NCBI GenBank assembly: GCA_001970855.1
Contig: LSSN01000620.1
Span: 1 to 21,553, forward strand
Source: Smittium culicis
Lineage: Eukaryota > Kickxellomycota > Harpellomycetes > Harpellales > Legeriomycetaceae
Length of the DNA stretch: 21,553 nucleotides
Reading direction: 5' to 3'
The notes under the pieces were generated by a model, which saw only the letters and a list, made by a program, of their open reading frames with translations, was not told the origin of the DNA and searched no databases. Position 1 is the stretch's first letter. Each line of letters opens with the position of its first letter. Shown in pieces: positions 12,638-21,553 of the stretch. Position numbers and translations under genes: made by a program.

Positions 12638-15600
12638 ATGGAAATCTCCCTTGAAAAATTACTCTTCGATTCGAGGAAGCTGGCTTCCAATGCCACGATT
12701 TCTGATATCCCAATTGTCGAGCGCAACATTTTGTCCTTAGATTCAGATTCCAGGAACTTAGTCAGCAAAGCAAGCCGCAACTTAGGCCCCTCCGAAAAAA
12801 ATGCGTAAGTTCTAATTCTCTCATACTTCTATTTTAGCTCTTTCTAAAACGCCTTTCCACTTCACTATAATAACTAAAATTATTATATTTTCCTTCTCGT
12901 CTTTATTCCACCATTACCAGTAAGAGTTTTTTACTTGATGGAGGTATCGACACCAAAGAACTTTTGGATAGAACCAATTCCGCTCTCTTTGATCCCGCAT
13001 ACATTTCCAATCGCCCCGTTCTCAACTCAAATGTCGATGTAAACTATCTCTTCATTTTACATATATATTGAACGCCTAAATCTATCAATTCATTTAATTT
13101 GTTCAACCCATTTTTTAAACAATAGAGTTTCCTCTTATTTCAGCACGAAACTAGCTTAACTAACAGTATCGAAAACTCCCAAGCAAATGTATATTTTCAT
13201 ATTATCTTCAATTTAAAAATTTTATAAATTTTCACTAACTTTAAAATTTACACTTTTTTTTACTATTAAGACCTGCGACGATTTTGATCTAATAATGAAC
13301 CAATCGATTTTATCCTCCTGGGAAGATACAAAAAAGAAAGTCTTTGAAGGAATGGGTCAACCATCTCTTTCTTCTATCGATTATTCCAGCTTTTCTGAAT
13401 ATGAGTCTAATATATTTGATCAGTCAAATAACTATGACAAGGTAAGCCTCAAGTCAAATTCCCTAGCACCCATTTATTATTTTCATTCTTATTTACTACT
13501 CTTTTTTATGCATTCAATCTCCTAATAAACATTAATTTCTATTCCCCTTTTAATTTAATTTAAATTCAAGCACTAAAACACCATTTTTATGTATTTTCCA
13601 CTTTTCAGAAATTTGATCAAGCTGGTAACCAGAAATTTATTTTCGCAAGTCAAAAAGGAAATATTCTTTCCAACCCTAGGCTTGAACCTTACACCAAAAC
13701 TATCAGAAACTTCAATTCTGATAGATTAAGCTATAATCAAGTTGAGCTGGCCTCTCAGCTTTCAAAGCCTGCACTGCCCTCTAATACCACCACTGTAACT
13801 ACCTTAATTATTTTTTATTGATTCACACACCCCTCTTTACACCTGAACCTATATCCTTTTACCCCCATTTCATTTATCCTCTAAAAAAAATTTCTCACCT
13901 AATTCTTTCACTTCACTTCACATCTAATCTTATCTCTACCTCTATATCTTAGGGTGATAAGCAAATGTCTAAATGTTGGGATCTAATTAAAACCATTATC
14001 GGAAACGACTCTTCACAGCCCAACTCTAAAGTAGATTTTTCTGGTGACGGTTTGGCCGCTGATAAAAGACAATCACTAGTTGACAGAGCTAGAAACTTCC
14101 TCGAAGACTCGTAAAAAAATTTACTATATTAAACTAAATTTACATCGCTATTTTACTATAGTTAATTTTAACAATTAATTACTTCCAAATATCCTCTAAC
14201 GCTGATATTTTACTGTTTTTACTTTGCTGTATAGATACTTGTCTTATATTGACCGAGTAATTGAGCAAAATCCTAGAGAAGCTGCCATTGGCGGAATACC
14301 TTCAATCCACAATAAAATTCGAGGTTTTTTGCAAATAAAATTCAGTAAAAACTATAACGTTCCTGACTTTGTTGAAGTAAGCGTATATTCACTATTTTTA
14401 CTATCCACTGATCTATATTATTTATTTGCACCCGTTCTTTAACGTATATAAAATTCAAATAATAAAAAAGGCTTTGGTGTTTATTTATATAGGTCTATGA
14501 GAATGAAGCTGTATGGGCACATATGTACTTTTTATTGAGATGTGGAAAGTTATCAGAAATGCTCGAGTACGCTATTGGAATCGAAGACGTTTTGGCTGAC
14601 AGCGATTTGTACTTTATTAGCTACTTGAAGCAATATGTTGAAACTCCTAACCATATTCTTGACCCGTATAACAATGAAAGGATTTCTGCCTCTGTAGGTC
14701 TAATGCGCGTAAATTCGAGATCATTCGATCCCTACAAGTTCTCCATATATAAAGTTCTCGGTAGATGTGACTTGACTAGAAAGTCACTTCCCGAAGTAGT
14801 CCAAACAACTGAAGACTACTTGTGGAATCAGGTACAACTAATATATAAAAAACTATACAGTATAAAATTATGCTATACAAATCTAACTTTTATTTTTTAA
14901 ATTTAATTTTTATTAAATTGGCCTATTATTACGTCAACTTTAACAACGATTTTTTTTATGTTTTATTTAGTTGGTAATGGTCAAGGAAACTGGCATTAAA
15001 CAAAACAAGTCAACCGGAAGCCAGAGCTATACTTTATCCGACTTCCAGGCTCTGCTAAACAAATTTGGCCAACGCCACTTTGACAGAGATGGAACCAACC
15101 CAATACTCTATTTCACTGTCCTCCTTTGTAGCTTACAATTTGAATTGGCCATCGATTTCTTATTGCAGCACGAAGTTTATTTTGTTGATGCTGTCCACTT
15201 TACTATCGCTTTAGCAAACTCTGGCCTACTAAATATAGTTGACCCTGATTCTAGAACCTCTGGTCCAAGCTATGGTATTTTTTTTTACTAAATTATATTT
15301 TTTATTCTCTTATACACTTATATATTTCGATTCGATCAAAATATTTAACCATAATTATCTTTCTGCTTATTTATCGATACATATATCATACTTGCATTTA
15401 TTCATTTATAATAAACGTTTATCTTATAAATTGTAACCTTTTATATGTATTTTAGTAATGTACTTGGAATTCCAGCCTCAGCTCGATTTTAACAGACTGA
15501 TCTTGGACTATTCTTCATCCTATCCAGAGCAAATGAAAATAGATACTATTAACTACTCGTTCCTTCTCAATTTGCCTACGCTATTCTCACAACTTCCTTC

Positions 15601-16954
15601 GGATGAAAGCTCTATTTCACAACAAAAACAACTATGCATCGACTTTATAGTTAATACGCTATACGAATTTCGTGATTACAATCTTTTCTTGGGCGATGTT
15701 TTGCGCGATGGAACGAAACAGGTAAAATTTTTTATATTTTCTATTTTTTTGCCCGTTAATAGATTATTTATTTCTATTCTAATTAATTATCTAATACATT
15801 ATTCACACTTACTTATTTAACCAAATGTAATATGCTTACTTTATTTTATAGAAAGGATTTTTGGATAAAAATTCTTCATTGCTTGGAATGGATTCCGGAG
15901 ATAAAGCTGTTAGGCTCATCACAAAAAGATTGGCCGATAAAAGCCGAGATGACGGTAGACTATCCGATTCTGTTATGCTATACAATCTCTCAGGGGTAAT
16001 TTTTTTTCTTTTATATTGACTTTATTAATTTCAAAAATATCATAAAACAAAGCATAGTATTCATAAATTATTTTATTTACCTTTTACTATATTTTGTCTA
16101 TATGATATAACTGATAAATATATATATATATTAATTAGTACTACAACACCGTCCTTCAAGTTCTATCTAAGCAAATAGGAAACGATTTGTTTTCAATGCT
16201 GCATGGTCGTGTTAATTTACAAACCCTGCCAAAAAGTTCATCATCCCTAGCGCTCCCAGAAATGAAGAAAACATCATCTATACAAAATCTTGAAGTTTCT
16301 CCAGATTTTATCGAAACCCAGGAGATCTTGAGCATGATTTTGGAACACTATGCAAATCATGAGCAAATAGCATCCAAAATATCATCTGCTAGTGTTAGCA
16401 CATCGCAAACTTTACTAATTCTTTTAGACTTTGCAAAAGAATACTATCAAAGCTTTTATGAGCAAGCATTGGAAACTATATCGCGTGCAAAATTGTTTCC
16501 AATAACGTCTCTTGTCAGTGCTTTCCAGAATAACACTTTCAACGCACATCAGCTAGGTGAAACTTCAGATCTGGACACAACGCTAATAGCTGCTAATATG
16601 GCAGAAAATTTGCGCGACCTGGATGAATCGATTCTCAAAAGCTTCCCTGATATATTACTTGCTACAATGGACACGATCTCAAAACTGTACAGCGGACTTG
16701 CTAGCTCTCCACTAAATGACATGAACTACAATAAAAACAAAGCTGCAGTTAATGGCTTAAATGGTATCAACGCTATTCCAGGTAAGAGTCTTGGTAACGA
16801 TTTAAATGCTAGCTTCAATGGTAGCAAACAGTCAAGCTTGTTGTGCTTGAAGAGCATGTCCAAAGCGCTTGTCGTATTTGCTGGAATGTGCCAGTTTAGA
16901 ATGCCACCTGATGTTTATGCCAAACTTAACAGAATTGATGCTAACATCAACTAG
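12638..16954 (+). CDS. NIC96: Nucleoporin Nic96/Nup93, inner-ring scaffold of the nuclear pore (12 exons)
   Basis: Exons 12638-12804, 12921-13038, 13144-13188, 13271-13441, 13609-13794, 13953-14110, 14235-14376, 14493-14831, 14971-15274, 15456-15721, 15852-15995 and 16139-16954 join in frame to 951 aa; all 11 introns are GT-AG (82-181 nt). Nic96/Nup93 anchors the Nsp1 (Nup62) complex and joins Nup192/Nup188 in the inner ring. Recognisable blocks are the N-terminal LEKLLFDSRKLAS...IPIVERNI, a coiled-coil-like SILSSWEDTKKKVFEGMG, EVYENEAVWAHMYFLLRCG (329-347) of the alpha-helical Nic96 domain, DPYKFSIYKVLGRCD, TTEDYLWNQLVMVKE, DFLLQHEVYFVDAVHFTIAL and LSGYYNTVLQVLSKQIG near 678-695. The protein is somewhat longer than typical family members (about 820-840 aa), partly through serine/asparagine-rich stretches, including one near the C-terminus (16720-16830). 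The start is the first ATG before the conserved N-terminal block. Exon 3 is only 45 nt. Confidence 0.93.
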
Positions 16955-17782
16955 CCTTAATTTCGCATACTCTTATCTCTTTTTTCTAGTTAATAAATAA
17001 ATGAACTTTTTTTTTTCACCTATTTTTCACCCCTATCCCAAAAATATTTATGGAAGAATCCTAGGGTAAGAGGAACTTTTTTCCCTAGGTTTTTTATTTG
17101 TTAATTTTAGTTAGGCGATTTTTTTGTCTAAACTGTTTAATCCATTTGATGTTTTATTCTAACTAAATTTTAAGTTTAAAATAAAATATGTGCAAAGGAA
17201 AAATTATTAGAAAATGTTCTTCTACACAGTAGAATCTCCCATATACATAATTAATCCCTTTTCTATAACGTATATTTTTTGTTTATCTAGACAGAAAGTT
17301 TTTTTTTTTTTTTTACTATTTAAATGCACATTCTTCTATTAGATAAATTTATAGCTTTTATGACATTAGCTTTAAAACAGCTCAACGTACTCCCTCCAAA
17401 CTGTTTATTTTTATAGTTTTTATTGATTTTTATCGATTTTTACTGTAGAGAATGAGCCCCCATAATTTAAAAAGTAACAATAAATCATTACTATTGTATG
17501 CATAATGTTAATTTTGATCATTTCAGCTTTGGTTTAAAACAAGGTGGACACGTATTAGTTTTCATAAGGGTTTTACAATATGAGGTTATTTATGTCTTGC
17601 ACTTGCTAATTATAACCAGTTCGGATTAAATGGTGGCAGATAAACTTTCATTATACTTCTATCTCTAAATATACATATTTTATTTATGGAACTGATAGCA
17701 TTTTCATGCTTTTCAAGAATTTATTTTCACACATAAAAAAAAAAAAACTTTTATCTTTAATGAGGAGATGCCGTGGTGGAGT
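16955..17782. other. Convergent 3' region between NIC96 and the HROB-like gene
   Basis: AT-rich sequence with several poly-T runs and no supported gene. AATAAA at 16992-16997 fits NIC96 polyadenylation. On the minus strand AATAAA (complement of 17720-17725) lies about 60 bp past the stop of the HROB-like gene. A short inverted repeat CCTAGGG/CCCTAGG is present at 17061-17088. Confidence 0.55.
17061..17088. other. Short perfect inverted repeat (possible 3' UTR hairpin)
   Basis: The arms CCTAGGG and CCCTAGG are separated by about 14-16 bases and followed by a T-run. It lies just downstream of the NIC96 polyadenylation signal. The stem is only 7 bp, so chance is possible. Confidence 0.35.
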
Positions 17783-20094
17783 TTAAGGTATGTTGATAGC
17801 AGATCCGAGATGTTGCCCAGAGATATCATAGTTTGGTGTGAAAACTTTAACAGTGTTTTTGGCCGTCATAACCAAGTACGATGATCCGTCACGGGCTTTC
17901 ATTACTGGAACCTTTTTTTTTATATATAAAAAAATTCAATTATTAAAGTAAACAGAATCAAAATCACACTAATTTTCAAAATAAAAAATAAAAAAAGGTA
18001 ATGAAAAGATATAAAAATACAAAAAAAAAGTTTTTTTTATATGGAGTGATAGAAACTGCGAATTCTAGTTGAAGCGTGCGAGTTTAAATGAATAAAAAAA
18101 AAAGGAGATGTTACATTTTTTAAAAGAATCGATGAGCCTACAGTTAAGCTATTACCACGGACTTGAAAGAATCCGTGATGAATCGATGCTGATATTTCGC
18201 CTAATTCATGATTAAAAAAAAAAATTGATGCTTTTCGTTGGTATAAAGCCGATGAATTAAAAGACTTTAATTCATCTATGGGAAAAAAATATTGTGAAAA
18301 TAAAAAGAAAAAAAGATTTTATTAAATTGCACTTTTTTATTTACCTGTGGGATCAATTAACGTAGCTGCAGAATCAATGTCAGCAGGGTGATATTCATTG
18401 ACTAATACTAATAGATAGGGAATAAGTCGTGGAGATTCTACTAGCGTTGCTCTTTGAATGTTCCATTGAAAGTATTCCAAGCTAGTATCAATATTAGCAA
18501 GCGTCGATGCTATTTATTCGTTTTTTTGTATAATATATTTTTGAATTATTAAATAAAGGTGCATTTTTTAAAAAGATCTGGTGCTGAGTACGTTTAATAA
18601 TTTTTTTATTTTTTGAAGCAAATTGTGTAAATCAATCAATAATTGGGACTTACGTTTGTATTCAGGCAAGTCGAATTCATTCAAAAGGTATTTCCAAGCA
18701 ACTGAGTCAAAGTCTTGGTCATTTATAAGTGATATATTGGAAGATTTTTCTAAAGATGCCTGGTATTTAGGGTCGGGGCTGTCGTTATTAATCTGAATTT
18801 GTTCGAAAGAATCGGAATCATTTATCAGAGAACTGTTATTTCGAGATAATGCATTAGTCGATCCGGAGAAATTTGCAGGACCAGGAATCCCTCTTTCGGA
18901 GGATACTAGAGATCTAGATGCCGATTTAATAATACTGGTGACAGTTGTGTGCTCTTTGACTACGTTTTGATTTTGAATTGAGTTTCCAGATTTCTTGTTA
19001 AAGCTTGAGTTAGCTGCGGGGTTATTTCTATTTTGAACAGGGGTAGAGAATTGGCTGGACGAATTTTTTGATGGGCGGGATTTAGGAGTAACAAAGTCGA
19101 ATGAGTTAGATTTTGAAGGATGGTATTTTGAAAAGCTATTTGAGGTATTATTTTGGTTAAAATTTTTATGCTTTTTAGGAGGGGGAGAGTCAAAAGCGTC
19201 TAAATTTATATTATGAATATTTGAACTGTTAAAAGAGGGCTCTTTACTAGTGATATTATGCTTAATATAGATATTTTGTGTGGAATTTTGCAAGTTATTT
19301 TTGTTATGAGCTAAAGCTGTGGATTTAGGTTTGGTGATAGTAGTTTCTACGTTTTTGGGTGTATTTGATGTTAAGTTATTATCTGTATCAGCAGATTCAT
19401 TATTTCTACACGCTTGAGAGTTTGAAATTGAGAGTTCTATTTCTTCGTCATCAATTTGAAAAATTTCATCGAGGCCGTCTAATTCAAAGTCAAAGTCTAG
19501 TTGTTGACTGATTTCTGATATTTTGCTACTATCAGCGGTGGTTAATGGCATTCCAGTGACTATTTCAGGCTTGATTTCTTTAGAAGAATTGGGAAAATTG
19601 GCAATAGAACTAGAATCTGGTGGCGAGACTTGATTTAAAAAGCCAAGATTGTTTATGTTGCTGCTTTGTTGTGATTTTTGATCAGTATGGTTTATTTCTT
19701 TATTGTTTGAGCTTTCTGAGAAAGAGTTGTGAGAGTTCAAGTCTATTGAAGAGCCGGTCAAGGTTTGATTTTGGGTTAAAGTATCGATTAATTCAAAATC
19801 AGTTATGTCTTCTAGGTCAAAATCGATATCAGGAATAGAATCTTCTTGTTCTTTCTAATATTTATAGTTATTAATGCAAAAACTTGTGATATTGAAGTGA
19901 TTTTGTATATGATTTGGTAATTATAAGAGGCTTTTTTTTATATCAATACCTTTTCTATCTGAGAGGTTTGGCTAATAGTTTGGTTTTTTAATCTATTTTT
20001 AAATTTCTCGAATGCATTTTCAAGTGCCTGTTGATTTAAATAAAAAAGCTTTTAATTTAAAACTAAACAGTATTATAGTTTGATGATTTACCAT
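17783..20094 (-). CDS. HROB-like homologous-recombination OB-fold protein (C17orf53/MCM8IP family, six exons)
   Basis: Minus-strand exons 20092-20094, 19950-20027, 18654-19854, 18345-18509, 18115-18200 and 17783-17911 join in frame to 553 aa. All introns are GT-AG. The N-terminal two thirds is disordered and rich in Ser, Asn and Gln. The motif RGIPGPAN (PGPA at about 351-354) corresponds to the family's GPAG motif and is followed by a W-containing helix (AWKYLLNEFDLPEYK). The C-terminal part (about 450-545) matches the DUF4539 OB-fold in order: PRLIPYLLVLVNEYHPAD, then ATLIDPTGEI..SIHH, then GSSILLKNVPVM and SYLVMTAKNTVKVF. In animals HROB recruits and activates the MCM8-MCM9 helicase for repair synthesis after strand invasion. 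Here function is inferred from the motif series alone. The first exon is only the ATG, with an in-frame TAA just upstream. Confidence 0.78.
18251..18276. other. Perfect hairpin inside intron 4 of the HROB-like gene
   Basis: GATGAATTAAA, a 4-base loop AGAC, then TTTAATTCATC: an 11-bp perfect stem. It lies in the middle of the 144-nt intron (18201-18344). It could shorten the effective intron distance in the transcript; no further motif is seen. Confidence 0.6.
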
Positions 20095-20880
20095 ATTTTA
20101 CGTTCTATTATTAGAGAGGTGGTGGGGTATATCAGGATATATTTGTATGTTATTATATTCGTGAACAGGGGGTTTTTTATTAATGCGCGGGTTAGTTATA
20201 TACACAGAGGTAGAACTTTACGGAGTTAAAATGGTATTCGATATCTGTAAATATTGCGCTAAATAGTTGCGGAATTTTATTTTAAATAGTTTATGATTTT
20301 TTAGTTTTTTATAAATAATAATTCGCCAGAATTGTATACAGTATTATATTAACTATGTAAATCTACCAATAGATGTACATAATCTGCGGAATAAATATTT
20401 TAGCCCAATAGACAGCGAAAGAAAATTAAAGAATGTATTAATTGCCTAAAAAAAATTACTACTCAGTAAAATGTAGCCAATTGTTAACTGCTTAAAACCG
20501 AGACTTTGAAATCTTGGTTGCATTTTATTTATCGAGTTTTTGGTTTAGCGATCGAAAGAGTATATAATAATTTAGGGTTATAAATATTCAATTTATGGCT
20601 GCTATAGATTTTGCATAGAAACTTCTGATATCAAGTACTTGGCGAATTTCGACGGTTATTAAACATTCAAAGGAAAAGATTATTAAAAGTAAAAATCCTG
20701 ATTTACCTATTCTTAATCATTGATTTTACATCAACATTAACATACATTGGGGACACATTTCATTTTTTTTTAGCCTGGAGCTTTTTCTTTGTATAATAAA
20801 CATCTATTTCATATATATATACAGTAAATATATTCTTTTTGTTAAATTTAATGTTGGTCTTTTGGATTAGAATAGGCATA
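20095..20880. promoter_or_regulatory. Divergent promoter region of the HROB-like gene and DTD1
   Basis: This is 786 bp between two head-to-head start codons, AT-rich with no open frame. A CCAAT box lies at 20477-20481. It falls at the edge of an imperfect inverted repeat with arms 20468-20480 and 20514-20526 (11 of 13 bases pair), which places a TTGG on the far arm. A TATATATATA stretch lies about 60-70 bp before the DTD1 ATG. Functional roles are inferred from position only. Confidence 0.45.
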
Positions 20881-21553
20881 ATGAAAGCAGTTATTCAGCG
20901 AGTGAAATGGGCCAAAGTTACAGGTAAAAGTCAAAAAAAAAATATAGCAACAAAAACATATCAACAAAAATAGAGTTGTTGGGGTAAAAGTTTATTTGAA
21001 TAAAGTTGAACTTTTCTTTCATATTCATATCCAAATTAAAGTATATGGTATAATTTCATGCTGCTGATTTTATTTAGTTGACGGGAACGTTGTTGGCGAG
21101 ATAAAAAGGGGTATGCTTGCACTAATAGGTATATCAGTTCGCGACACTGAGAATAACATAGACTTTATGAGCGAACAGCTACTGAACGCGCCGATATTTG
21201 ATGGCCCGGAAAAGAAAGCGTCCGTTTTAGAATCGAATTTGGAGATACTTTGCGGTAACTGAGTTTTAAACTTCTAGTAAATCTAGAATGTGTTTTTTTT
21301 TTAAACAGATAGGTGGCGATCGGGATATTTATTTTTTCATTTAGCAAGTGGAGCTAGTATACTTATTTCTGTGCTTATGCCCTACTGCTATAATTTAAAG
21401 TTGTTTGTACTGCTTAGTTTCGCAATTCACTCTCCTTGGAAAGACGGTTAAAGGGAACAAACCCGACTTCCACGATGCGATGAAAGGGAGCCAGTCGAGA
21501 CCGATGTTTGATCGTTTGATATCCCAACTGCGCGCCAGGCTTGGGGAGAAGAG
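20881..21553 (+). CDS. DTD1: D-aminoacyl-tRNA deacylase (DTD1), 5' part, runs off the window
   Basis: Exons 20881-20923, 21078-21254 and 21418 to the edge join in frame; introns are GT-AG (154 and 163 nt). The enzyme hydrolyses D-amino acids (and misacylated glycine) from tRNA, a chiral proofreading step in translation. The start MKAVIQRVKWAKVTVDG is the canonical family N-terminus. The signature block follows: LALIGISVRDTE, LEILCVSQFTL (with the SQFT motif at 75-78) and GKTVKGNKPDFHDAM. The C-terminal Gly-cisPro (GP) motif that completes the active site lies beyond the window. The family's usual W-D-x-S-V segment is weakly kept here (KKASVLESNLEI). The gene is divergent from the HROB-like gene. 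The family call is very secure. Confidence 0.94.

Noticed and set aside
12436..12654. 72-codon plus-strand open frame overlapping the NIC96 start
   Set aside because: It begins at TTG, has no motif, and overlaps the conserved NIC96 N-terminus in another frame; it is 5' leader sequence.
18568..18653. Extension of the large minus-strand frame beyond LPEYK (to LNVLSTRSF)
   Set aside because: A canonical GTAAGT donor ends the exon at 18654, and the next exons restore the conserved OB-fold sequence in frame, so this tail is intron.
18960..19193. 77-codon minus-strand frame inside the HROB-like gene, and the plus-strand frame at 19620-19838
   Set aside because: Both lie within the large coding exon in other frames and show no family features.

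Overview
The window is nuclear DNA of an intron-rich, very AT-rich eukaryote, almost certainly an early-diverging fungus. The evidence is GT-AG introns of about 60-200 nt in every conserved gene, a standard genetic code, a fungal-type Sec4/Ypt2 Rab, and a Nic96 nucleoporin. The extreme AT bias and gene style recall Harpellales/Kickxellomycotina (Smittium-like gut fungi), but that placement is an inference from style only. A run of 192 N (10596-10787) shows this is a draft scaffold.

Layout. Bases 1-1100 hold the 3' part of a decayed transposase-like gene (in-frame stop plus frameshift). Bases 1101-8850 are a gene desert: first about 6 kb of AT-rich sequence, then a strongly G-skewed stretch (about 7200-8790). 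Bases 8852-12147 hold a Sec4/Rab8-type GTPase gene flanked by three copies of one short TTAA-bounded, piggyBac-like non-autonomous element, one of them inserted inside another. The Rab gene has an aberrant switch II, and its 3' 471 bp appears twice, on either side of the N gap. Bases 12638-16954 hold a complete 12-exon NIC96/NUP93 gene (951 aa as I splice it). Bases 17783-20094 (minus strand) hold a 6-exon gene that I assign to the HROB/C17orf53 (MCM8IP) homologous-recombination OB-fold family (553 aa). Bases 20881 to the edge hold the 5' part of a D-aminoacyl-tRNA deacylase gene (DTD1).

The genes are ordinary single-copy housekeeping functions: exocytic Rab, nuclear pore scaffold, recombination factor and tRNA proofreading. 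Nothing suggests a cluster acting together. NIC96 and the HROB-like gene converge; the HROB-like gene and DTD diverge from a 786-bp promoter region. The points most worth a second look are the nested MITE family around the Rab gene, the scrambled Rab switch II with its duplicated 3' end, the HROB-like gene with an exon consisting only of ATG, and the decayed transposase-like gene. All splice models here were made by eye from reading frame, splice dinucleotides and family conservation.
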